DNA of 5,207 nt, taken from NCBI GenBank assembly GCA_958436045.1, contig CAUBIP010000096.1:1-5207 (forward strand). Reading direction: 5' to 3'. Within the stretch, counting starts at the first letter, position 1, and the number at the start of each line of letters is the position of its first letter. The translations under genes were made by a program, and so were the position numbers. This stretch comes from an uncultured Oscillospiraceae bacterium (GTDB taxonomy: Bacteria; Bacillota; Clostridia; Oscillospirales; Oscillospiraceae). Below are positions 1 to 4,841 of this stretch, piece by piece. The notes under the pieces were generated by a model. The model ran no database searches and had not been told where the DNA came from. It worked only from the letters and a program-made list of their open reading frames with translations.

Positions 1-19
1 AAAAATGATTTTGACTTTA

Positions 20-41
20 TTTGCGCCGTGCGCGGCGCAAA
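20..41 (-). terminator. Hairpin terminator after the lipoyl operon
   Basis: A perfect 9-bp inverted repeat, TTTGCGCCG and CGGCGCAAA, with a 4-nt loop begins about 22 nt beyond the lplA stop codon. On the minus strand the stem is followed by TAAAG and only reaches a run of five T at positions 5-1. The U-tract is therefore displaced and the terminator is not canonical. Position and stem strength still make it the natural 3' end of the four-gene operon. Confidence 0.6.
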
Positions 42-63
42 CTCTGCGAGGCTTTATTTCGCA

Positions 64-774
64 TTATTTTGCAAAATTCCAAGCAGGGTTTGCGTATTTC
101 TCCTGGGCTAGGGCGGCGATGGCTGCCTTGGCTGCGGCATCGAACGCGCGGGGAACGCCGCAGGCAAAGGCGGCGGCGAGCTTTTCCTTCAAGGCCACCA
201 CGGTCAGGCCCGGGGCAAAGTCCTGCAGATTGGCCACGCGGCTTTGGACGGAGGCTACGCCGTTGCGCCGGAGCTTCTCCTGCGGTGGCGTCAGCAGGCG
301 GGTCATGGGGGCAAGGTCACTGGCGACAAGGAGCGTCCCGTGGTGGAGCAGCCGCCCGGCGTGGACCCGGGCCGCGCTGCCGGAGATCTTGCGCCCCTGG
401 ACGCACAGGTCGTTGCGGCCATTGAATTCCGCCGCGACGCCGAAGCTTGCCAGGACCTCAGTGAGCGGCGTCAGGAAGGACGCGTAGGGCGAATCCAAGG
501 CGGGGCGATCCGCCGTCAGAAACGTGAAGTTCAGATTCCCCAGATCATGATACACCGCGCCGCCGCCGGTATCCCGGCGGACGACGGGGACGCCCCACTG
601 CCGCGCCAGATCCAAATCGACCTCCTGCGCCGCGCACTGGTTGCGGCCGATGATGACGCTGGAGGCGTTTTGCCAGAGAAACAGGACGTCCTCCGCGCCG
701 GCCTGGTGCAGCAAATAGTCCTCCGCCGCCAGGTTAATGCGCGGGTCCGTGCTGGCTGTCTCGTAATAGATCAT
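64..774 (-). CDS. lplA: Lipoate-protein ligase A, short form without the C-terminal accessory domain
   Basis: This 236-aa cytoplasmic enzyme activates lipoate with ATP and attaches it to a lysine of a carrier domain. Seen: the family opening MIYYETASTDPRINLAAEDYLL, an RRDTGGGAVYHDLGNLNF lipoate/nucleotide loop (residues 66-83), GRNDL (119-123), GRKISGSA with presumed catalytic Lys129, HHGTLL (144-149) and SVQSRVANL (175-183). The protein stops at NPAWNFAK, just where the roughly 90-residue accessory domain begins in E. coli LplA (338 aa). The remaining 63 bases of the window encode no such domain. The chosen start matches the family N-terminus and has GGAG 7 nt upstream; a longer frame to 846 adds only Arg/Pro-rich residues. 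The gene overlaps the dehydrogenase by 41 nt, so translation is probably coupled. Octanoyl transfer is a possible alternative activity. The family call is firm; dedication to the carrier gene upstream is inference. Confidence 0.93.
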   Translation of the reverse strand: MIYYETASTDPRINLAAEDYLLHQAGAEDVLFLWQNASSVIIGRNQCAAQEVDLDLARQWGVPVVRRDTGGGAVYHDLGNLNFTFLTADRPALDSPYASFLTPLTEVLASFGVAAEFNGRNDLCVQGRKISGSAARVHAGRLLHHGTLLVASDLAPMTRLLTPPQEKLRRNGVASVQSRVANLQDFAPGLTVVALKEKLAAAFACGVPRAFDAAAKAAIAALAQEKYANPAWNFAK

Positions 775-1951
775 AGAGCTTCTCCGCCGCCTCCTGCAGG
801 GTCTCGGCATAGGTCGGGTGGAAACACAGGGCCCCGGCCAGTGCATTGACGGGCAGACCTGCGTCGATGATTGCCGCCAGGAAATAGGCGATCTCCGCCG
901 CGCCGGGGAAAAACAGCTGCGCGCCGGTCAGCATCCCGCTGGCCGGGTCACACACCAGGCGGACGGCACCGTCCATCCGGTCGTGCAGGAAGGCATAGCC
1001 GTTGTATTGCAGCGGCACCTCGACGGCCAGGCCGTCCGATGCACCGACATTGACCAGGTCATAGGCCCCGCAGACGACGGCAAGGGACACGCCCCGGGGC
1101 TTGACCGGGCGGCCCAGCATCACATCGACAGCCCGCCGGGCTGTCGCGGAGGCTTCATAGGCTGTGGCCATACTGTCGGAGCAGTCGCCAGCGGCAAAGA
1201 CGCCGGGGCGGGAGGTGCGGCCTTCGCTGTCGATCCGGATGCCGCCGGGCCCGGCTTCGACGCCGATCTTCTTCAGCGCTGCGCCCGTCGATTGCATCAG
1301 CAGTCCGCTGCCGGCGGCCATAAAAATGGCCTTCTGCGGCAGCGCATCCAGCCGGACCGCCGCGCCGCAGCAAAGGGAGATGCCCAGCGCCTCGCAGCGC
1401 TCTGCCAGCAGTTCGCTGCCGTAAAAGCCCGGCAGGATCTCCGGCTGCTGCTCATACAGGCAGACCCGGCAGCCCTGGGCGGCAAAGATCTGGGCGTACT
1501 CCACCCCAGTCACGCCGCCGCCGCAGATGGCAATCTCCCGGGGTAGCGCGTCCAAGTGCAGGATGCTCGCCGGGGTGTAAAGCGTCTTCCCGGGAACCCG
1601 GGGCAGCGGACGGGGCGGCTTGCCCAGGGCCAGAAGATAGTAATCCGATTCCGGCAGCGCGTCCAGCTGGGCCCACGCGCGGCAGACCGTCACCCCGGCG
1701 CGGTGCAGGCGGCGCGCCATGCCACTGGCAAGCAGGGATATCTTTTCCCGAATCTGCCCGGTGAGCGCCTGCCAATCCATATCGGGCTGGGCCTGGAGCA
1801 ACGCCTTGGCGGGGATGCAGCCCGCGTGCAGGCAGACACCGCCGAGGTCGCCCCGCTCATATAGCGTGACCTCCAGCCCCGCCTGGGCCGCCTTCAACGC
1901 AGCCGCGCAGCCCGCCGGGCCGCCGCCGACAATCAGCAGCCGCTTAGCCAT
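734..1951 (-). CDS. lpdA: Compact dihydrolipoamide dehydrogenase-like FAD/NAD disulfide oxidoreductase
   Basis: This 405-aa flavoprotein belongs to the class I pyridine nucleotide-disulfide oxidoreductases. It would reoxidise dihydrolipoyl groups with NAD+, or run in reverse. Seen in order: FAD-binding GGGPAG (9-14), redox-active disulfide GGVCLHAGCIP with Cys40 and Cys45, NAD-binding GGGVTGVE (144-151) with an acidic residue (Glu167) ending the next strand, the second FAD motif FAAGD (252-256), and the interface catalytic pair HPTYAE (His378, Glu383). All catalytic elements are present, yet the protein is about 60 residues shorter than usual (around 465). The gaps fall in the FAD domain after the disulfide and in the NAD domain, where the GRxPN hallmark is missing. 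The start was chosen because the Rossmann motif follows at once; upstream codons in this frame are Arg-rich read-through of the carrier gene. It overlaps the carrier gene by 8 nt and has no clear Shine-Dalgarno of its own, so coupling is likely. A related thiol reductase is possible. Confidence 0.9.
   Translation of the reverse strand: MAKRLLIVGGGPAGCAAALKAAQAGLEVTLYERGDLGGVCLHAGCIPAKALLQAQPDMDWQALTGQIREKISLLASGMARRLHRAGVTVCRAWAQLDALPESDYYLLALGKPPRPLPRVPGKTLYTPASILHLDALPREIAICGGGVTGVEYAQIFAAQGCRVCLYEQQPEILPGFYGSELLAERCEALGISLCCGAAVRLDALPQKAIFMAAGSGLLMQSTGAALKKIGVEAGPGGIRIDSEGRTSRPGVFAAGDCSDSMATAYEASATARRAVDVMLGRPVKPRGVSLAVVCGAYDLVNVGASDGLAVEVPLQYNGYAFLHDRMDGAVRLVCDPASGMLTGAQLFFPGAAEIAYFLAAIIDAGLPVNALAGALCFHPTYAETLQEAAEKLYDLLRDSQHGPAH
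782..785 (-). promoter_or_regulatory. Ribosome binding site fixing the lplA start
   Basis: GGAG lies 7 nt before the ATG at 774, inside the last codons of the dehydrogenase gene. An AGGAGG further upstream is too distant (about 15 nt). This site supports the internal ATG over the 24-codon-longer frame. Confidence 0.6.
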
Positions 1952-2246
1952 GGCAAAGCAGGTACCCAAGGACCTGGCTGCACTTAAATTCCGCCGCTTC
2001 GGCAACGCAGCAGGACTCCAACACACCTGCCGCCGGGGCCGGGACTTCAAAAATCTTCTTCTCGATCTCCGCCTCGCAGAGGCACTCCCCTGCTGCGACT
2101 GCATCACCGGGCTGCTTGCACCAGTGCAGCACGCCCATTTTATACTTGAGCAGGTACTCGCGATTCATGCAATCGCAGTCCTTGCCCTCTTTGTTCTGGG
2201 GATATTCCCGCTCTGGGACACGGATCTCTACGCGCGTTTCCGCCAT
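1944..2246 (-). CDS. Stand-alone lipoyl/biotinyl-type carrier protein, cysteine-rich
   Basis: This is a 100-aa single-domain protein. Residues 37-100 follow the lipoyl-domain pattern: GVLHWCKQPGDAVAAGE, then EAEIEKKIFEVPAPAAGVL, then a final strand. Aligning EIEKK to the usual ETDKA places the modifiable lysine at Lys63 (codon 2058-2060). An MKM biotinylation motif is absent, so lipoate is the better guess. Unusual points are about 20 extra residues (about 13-32, including DCDC) between the first strand and the rest of the domain, and nine cysteines in all (24, 26, 43, 55, 57, 79, 80, 89, 98). The start is well supported by AGGAGG 8 nt upstream and by family-like VEIRVPE as first strand; Met27 would lose that strand. 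It starts 3 nt after the DUF5714 stop and overlaps the dehydrogenase by 8 nt. It is probably the substrate of the ligase and the dehydrogenase encoded downstream. No E2 acyltransferase domain is attached. Confidence 0.82.
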   Translation of the reverse strand: MAETRVEIRVPEREYPQNKEGKDCDCMNREYLLKYKMGVLHWCKQPGDAVAAGECLCEAEIEKKIFEVPAPAAGVLESCCVAEAAEFKCSQVLGYLLCHG

Positions 2247-2249
2247 GGT

Positions 2250-2849
2250 TTATGCCTCCTCTGGATAGAACGGACATGCGTTTTTCTTGCACTCCGCGTT
2301 CTCCGCATGATAGTTACAGATGATCTTGCCTGGGTCCGCCAGCTGGATCCCCAGGGACTTTTCAATGGACGCGATGGCGCTCTGCAGGGCGATAAAGCTG
2401 TTGCGCTTGCAGCAGCGGGGCCCGTCGACCTCGGCGATCTGCAGCAGGGCCTGGCCGGTGGCGCGGTTGCAATCGGCCCAGTAGTCCTGGACGTGGGGGT
2501 CTGCATTTGTAAAGACGCTCATAAAAATGCCGATGCCGACGGCGGCGCCGCAGTCGCCGTACCAGCCGCAGAACCCGGCCAGGACGTTCAGCGCCCGGTC
2601 CTTACATTCAGCCAGCTGCTCCCGGAAAAGGTCCTCCGGCTCGCCGGTCTTACGGGCGGCGACGGTCAGGAGCGTGGCGGGCACGATATAGTGGTGCGGA
2701 GGACAGTGCATTGGCAGACCCGGCAGGTCCATCAGCTCCAGCAGCAGCCCGTAGGGCGTCGGCTCCGCTTCGGCGCGGAAGGCGGCCAGGCAGGTCGCCT
2801 CGATCTTGTCGTAAAACGGCAGCAGCTTCGTCAAATCAAATTTCTGCAT
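2250..2849 (-). CDS. DUF5714-family cysteine-rich protein
   Basis: This 199-aa protein has no signal peptide or membrane segment. It is recognised as DUF5714 by CPPHHYIVPA (49-58), GFCGWYGDCGAAVGIGI (92-108), GPRCCKR (143-149) and a C-terminal Cys cluster at 178, 187 and 192 ending in CPFYP. The biochemical function of the family is not known to me. The invariant-looking Cys/His set (Cys49, His52, His53, Cys94, Cys100, Cys146, Cys147 and the C-terminal three) suggests a metal or iron-sulfur site, or thiol chemistry; that is inference. The start at 2849 has GGAGG 9 nt upstream. A TTG 21 nt further up is in frame but has no better site. It is the first gene of the operon, 3 nt before the lipoyl carrier, with a strong promoter some 90 nt upstream. 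Position suggests that it uses or loads the carrier. The family call is fairly secure from memory of its motifs, but no search was possible. Confidence 0.8.
   Translation of the reverse strand: MQKFDLTKLLPFYDKIEATCLAAFRAEAEPTPYGLLLELMDLPGLPMHCPPHHYIVPATLLTVAARKTGEPEDLFREQLAECKDRALNVLAGFCGWYGDCGAAVGIGIFMSVFTNADPHVQDYWADCNRATGQALLQIAEVDGPRCCKRNSFIALQSAIASIEKSLGIQLADPGKIICNYHAENAECKKNACPFYPEEA
2255..2260 (-). promoter_or_regulatory. Strong ribosome binding site of the carrier gene
   Basis: AGGAGG sits 8 nt before the ATG at 2246 and lies within the final codons of the preceding gene. It decides between the first ATG and the internal Met27 in favour of the first. It also suggests that the carrier is made in quantity. 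Confidence 0.75.
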
Positions 2850-2935
2850 CTTTCTATACCTCCAACACAAGCAGCATATTTCCTGCGCCCCGCCGAAGCC
2901 GCAGGCTTGCAGCGAGCAAAATGCAGGAATGGACT
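2850..2935 (-). other. Untranslated leader of the lipoyl operon with competing hairpins
   Basis: About 86 nt separate the predicted transcription start from the first ATG. On the minus strand TTCCTGC (2929-2923) can pair perfectly with GCAGGAA (2886-2880). An internal CCTGCG can pair with the same right arm (CGCAGG), and AAGCC-TGC-GGCTT forms a third small stem. These folds exclude one another. No run of U follows, so attenuation by a terminator is not evident. I do not recognise a known riboswitch class here, and high GC alone can produce such pairings. Confidence 0.35.
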
Positions 2936-2953
2936 AGGTCCAGTATAGGACCT
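2931..2953. promoter_or_regulatory. Candidate operator: inverted repeat centred on the -10 box
   Basis: On the plus strand AGGTCC-AGTATA-GGACCT is a perfect 6-bp inverted repeat. Its 6-nt spacer is exactly the complement of the -10 element TATACT. A further GGAC (2931-2934) makes a second small palindrome, GGAC-TAG-GTCC, over the predicted start site. A dimeric repressor bound here would block RNA polymerase. The protein that would bind is unknown. Confidence 0.5.
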
Positions 2954-2970
2954 GGCGCGGCCCTTGTCAA
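2942..2970 (-). promoter_or_regulatory. Strong sigma70-type promoter of the lipoyl operon
   Basis: On the minus strand a perfect TTGACA (2970-2965) is followed by a 17-nt spacer and TATACT (2947-2942), which differs from consensus at one base. The predicted start is near 2935. This is the best promoter in the window and reads directly into the DUF5714 gene and the rest of the operon. Confidence 0.82.
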
Positions 2971-3010
2971 GCCGTGCGCCGCTTCCGAGGGGGCATAACA
3001 TTACAGGATA

Positions 3011-3040
3011 ATGATAGCATATCCGTCCCGGCAAAATCAA
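3011..3040 (-). promoter_or_regulatory. Second, upstream promoter candidate for the lipoyl operon
   Basis: TTGATT (3040-3035), an 18-nt spacer and TATCAT (3016-3011) with an upstream TG (extended -10) read in the same direction. A 6-bp direct repeat, GGACGG on the minus strand (3046-3041 and 3028-3023), flanks the -35 element. The match is weaker than the downstream promoter, so it may be a minor or regulated start. Confidence 0.45.
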
Positions 3041-3089
3041 CCGTCCTGGGCGGATTTCTTCCCTGCGCGGGCGGTTTACGAGAATACGG

Positions 3090-3109
3090 CGCAGCCTGCG
3101 TTGGCTGCG
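3090..3109 (-). terminator. Possible weak terminator hairpin behind the kinase gene
   Basis: CGCAGCC and GGCTGCG form a perfect 7-bp stem with a 6-nt loop, about 29 nt past the kinase stop. The sequence after the stem (CCGTATTCTCG) is only mildly T-rich, so intrinsic termination is uncertain. Without it, kinase transcripts could read into the lipoyl operon. Confidence 0.35.
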
Positions 3110-3126
3110 TCGCTGTCTTGTCCTAT

Positions 3127-3146
3127 TTTATTCCGGTTTATTCCGG
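3127..3146. repeat. Tandem 10-bp repeat at the kinase stop codon
   Basis: TTTATTCCGG occurs twice back to back, at 3127-3136 and 3137-3146. The second copy contains the kinase stop codon (TAA, 3140-3138). It looks like a small slippage duplication, with no evident function. Confidence 0.6.
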
Positions 3147-4739
3147 CGCTTCCGGGAGCTCGATCCAGAAGACGACGCCACCGGGGGCGTTGTAGACGCC
3201 ATAGGGCAGCCCCAACAGCTCCATATTTCCCCGGACGATGGCAAGGCCCAGGCCCATCTGCCCACCTGCCCGGCGGCGCGACTGCTCGCCGCGGTAGAAC
3301 CGGTCAAACAGATGGGCCATCTGCTCCGGGCCGATGGGCTCGCTTGAATTGTAGACCTCAATGCGGATGACCCGGGGCGTGACCGGAGCGACGGCTGCAT
3401 CCAGCCCGGCGGCATCTGCCGGAGCGTCCGCTGCCTCCTGCTGGCCGCGGCTGCGCAGGTAGGTCCAGGCCGCGCCGACCAGGCGGGCGGGATAGGACTT
3501 CTTCGTCTCCGCCGCGGGGGCCTCCGCCGTCTGCACCTGTAGCCCCTGCGCCGGGGCGGCGCGGTAGAATGCCCGCACTCGCATCTTGCAGGGCGGCGTC
3601 GTGTGAAAGACGGCGTTCTGGATCAGGTTCGTCAGGACCTGGTCGCAGGCGATATAATCCGTCACCGTCCACAGTTGAGGCGGGACCTCCCGCTCCAGGA
3701 CGACGCCTGCCTTTTCCATCTCCATAGAAAACTGGTTGAGAGTATTTTCCAGCAGCCGGGCAACGTCGAAGCGCTCCAGCTCCAGCTGCACCTGCCCGCT
3801 CTCCAGCTGGGAAAGCTGCAGCATCCGCGTGATGATCTGGCGCATCCGCTCGGTCTCATCCAAAATAATGCCGCAGTACTCCTGCTGCTGGTCCGGCGTC
3901 TTGGCCATTCCGGCGGAGAGGCCCTCAGCATAACCGGAGATCAGAGCCAGGGGCGTCTTGAGATCGTGGGAGAGGTTGCCGATGAGGTGCTTCATGGCGC
4001 TCTCGCTGCGCTCGATGGCGCGGATATCATCCTGCAGCTGGGCATTGGCCTGGCGCAGCTGGGACAGGGCGCTTTGCAGCTGATCGGACATCTCATTCAG
4101 GCTCTCCGCCAGCGCCCGGGATTGGCGGGCAATGCCGCCGGTCCCGCATTTCTGGCTGAAATCCTGCCGGGCGATGCGCTTTGCGACCTGCACCGCCTCG
4201 CCGATGGGCTGGAACAGCTGCCGCTCGATGGCGACGACCAGCAGCAGCGTCGCAAACCAGACGATGACGCCAGTGGCGATGCTGTAACGGGTGAAGGTCA
4301 TGGCGACGGAGAAGATCGGGTCCAGCTGGGTGCTGACTTCGATGTAATATCCCCCGCTGCGGCCCAGCAGGGAGAGCTCCCCTTCTGTATCGCTGCCCGT
4401 CGTCTGGAACACCGGCTGGACGACGGCCCGGTCGACAGTCCGGCGCAGGTTCTCCAGGTCCTCCTGGCGGGGCTCGACGTTGGCCGTGACCAGCTGGCCA
4501 TTTTCCCGCAGGACCAGGACATGGAAATTCTCCCGCAGCAGCGCCGTCTGGCTCCCCGTCGGGTCCGCCGCGACTTGGCTGAAGGCCTCCCGCATCCGGG
4601 CCTGGAGGTTTTTGCTGTAGGACGGCGAAATATAATGCCGGTAAATGACCGCCGCCAGCACAATATCCAGCAGCAGCACCAGCGTCGCGACCATCAGGAG
4701 GATTGCCCGGTAGCTCAAGGTCCGTTTTCCGCGCCGCAT
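3138..4739 (-). CDS. Membrane sensor histidine kinase (HAMP-HisKA-HATPase)
   Basis: This 533-aa inner-membrane protein would autophosphorylate and pass phosphate to a response regulator. Seen in order: TM1 (about 12-33), an extracytoplasmic sensor of about 115 residues (34-150), TM2 (about 154-171), HAMP (about 172-225), a short coiled coil, and the H-box NLSHDLKTPL with His258. The N-box follows (DQVLTNLIQNAVFHT, Asn371 and Asn375), then FDRFYRGE (478-485) and the G2 box GLGLAIV (496-502). The usual DxGxGI G1 box is replaced by YNSSEPIG, as in many VanS-like Firmicute kinases. An Ala/Pro-rich insertion of about 60 residues (about 393-455) lies inside the ATPase domain. AAGGAGG 6 nt upstream fixes the ATG at 4739; the frame could extend to 4805 but would run through the promoter. 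The regulator DNA-binding domain lies just upstream, separated by a terminator, which suggests that the kinase has its own promoter. The signal sensed cannot be told from the sequence. Confidence 0.93.
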   Translation of the reverse strand: MRRGKRTLSYRAILLMVATLVLLLDIVLAAVIYRHYISPSYSKNLQARMREAFSQVAADPTGSQTALLRENFHVLVLRENGQLVTANVEPRQEDLENLRRTVDRAVVQPVFQTTGSDTEGELSLLGRSGGYYIEVSTQLDPIFSVAMTFTRYSIATGVIVWFATLLLVVAIERQLFQPIGEAVQVAKRIARQDFSQKCGTGGIARQSRALAESLNEMSDQLQSALSQLRQANAQLQDDIRAIERSESAMKHLIGNLSHDLKTPLALISGYAEGLSAGMAKTPDQQQEYCGIILDETERMRQIITRMLQLSQLESGQVQLELERFDVARLLENTLNQFSMEMEKAGVVLEREVPPQLWTVTDYIACDQVLTNLIQNAVFHTTPPCKMRVRAFYRAAPAQGLQVQTAEAPAAETKKSYPARLVGAAWTYLRSRGQQEAADAPADAAGLDAAVAPVTPRVIRIEVYNSSEPIGPEQMAHLFDRFYRGEQSRRRAGGQMGLGLAIVRGNMELLGLPYGVYNAPGGVVFWIELPEAPE

Positions 4740-4762
4740 ACGCCGCCTCCTTCCGCAATGGC

Positions 4763-4792
4763 AAGATAAAGATCGTATGATAATCGTATCAA
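4763..4792 (-). promoter_or_regulatory. Weak promoter candidate for the kinase gene
   Basis: TTGATA (4792-4787), an 18-nt spacer and TATCTT (4768-4763) precede the kinase ATG by about 24 nt. The -10 element matches consensus at only four of six bases, as expected for a promoter that needs an activator. The 7-4-7 direct repeat overlaps its -35 element and spacer. Confidence 0.4.
4772..4789. repeat. 7-4-7 direct repeat, likely OmpR/PhoB-type regulator site
   Basis: ATCGTAT occurs twice as perfect copies (4772-4778 and 4783-4789), separated by GATA, giving an 11-bp period. Tandem 7-bp half-sites with a 4-bp spacer are the known layout of PhoB boxes and of many OmpR-family sites. It lies between a regulator DNA-binding domain of that family and its probable kinase, so autoregulation is a fair guess. 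Confidence 0.55.
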
Positions 4793-4797
4793 GGGAT

Positions 4798-4841
4798 AAA
4801 AACACAGCGCCGGAACGGCAAGCGCTCCGGCGCGGCTTTTT
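4798..4841 (-). terminator. Strong bidirectional intrinsic terminator between regulator and kinase genes
   Basis: GCGCCGGA (4807-4814) and TCCGGCGC (4826-4833) form a perfect 8-bp GC-rich stem with an 11-nt loop. On the minus strand the stem is followed by TGTG and five T (4802-4798). On the plus strand it is followed by GGC and five T (4837-4841). It begins 8 nt after the regulator stop codon. Confidence 0.82.

Noticed and set aside
1..63. A frameshifted remainder of the LplA accessory domain downstream of the stop
   Set aside because: The short tail carries no accessory-domain motif in any frame and contains a terminator-like hairpin, so the short ligase appears to be complete as encoded.
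244..849. A 201-codon open frame on the plus strand
   Set aside because: It is antisense to lplA and the end of the dehydrogenase gene; no domain or ribosome site supports it.
1952..2107. An N-terminal extension of the dehydrogenase to an ATG at 2107
   Set aside because: The extra 52 residues are Arg/Ser-rich out-of-frame reading of the carrier gene. The family N-terminus with the FAD motif begins at 1951.
1719..2948. A 409-codon open frame on the plus strand
   Set aside because: It lies antisense to the dehydrogenase, carrier and DUF5714 genes, all of which have clear family motifs. Its translation shows no recognisable domain. High GC leaves few stops in shadow frames.
2850..3137. A small plus-strand gene or known riboswitch in the intergenic region
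   Set aside because: Plus-strand frames run into the kinase antisense and lack a ribosome site. The leader matches no riboswitch consensus I can recognise.
3603..4769. A 388-codon open frame on the plus strand
   Set aside because: It is fully antisense to the histidine kinase, whose H, N and G2 boxes are intact. The antisense translation is low-complexity Leu/Gln/Asp-rich with no motif.
4740..4805. A 22-codon longer kinase start at 4805
   Set aside because: It would begin inside the terminator and run through the promoter and direct repeat. The ATG at 4739 has AAGGAGG at ideal spacing and leads directly into TM1.
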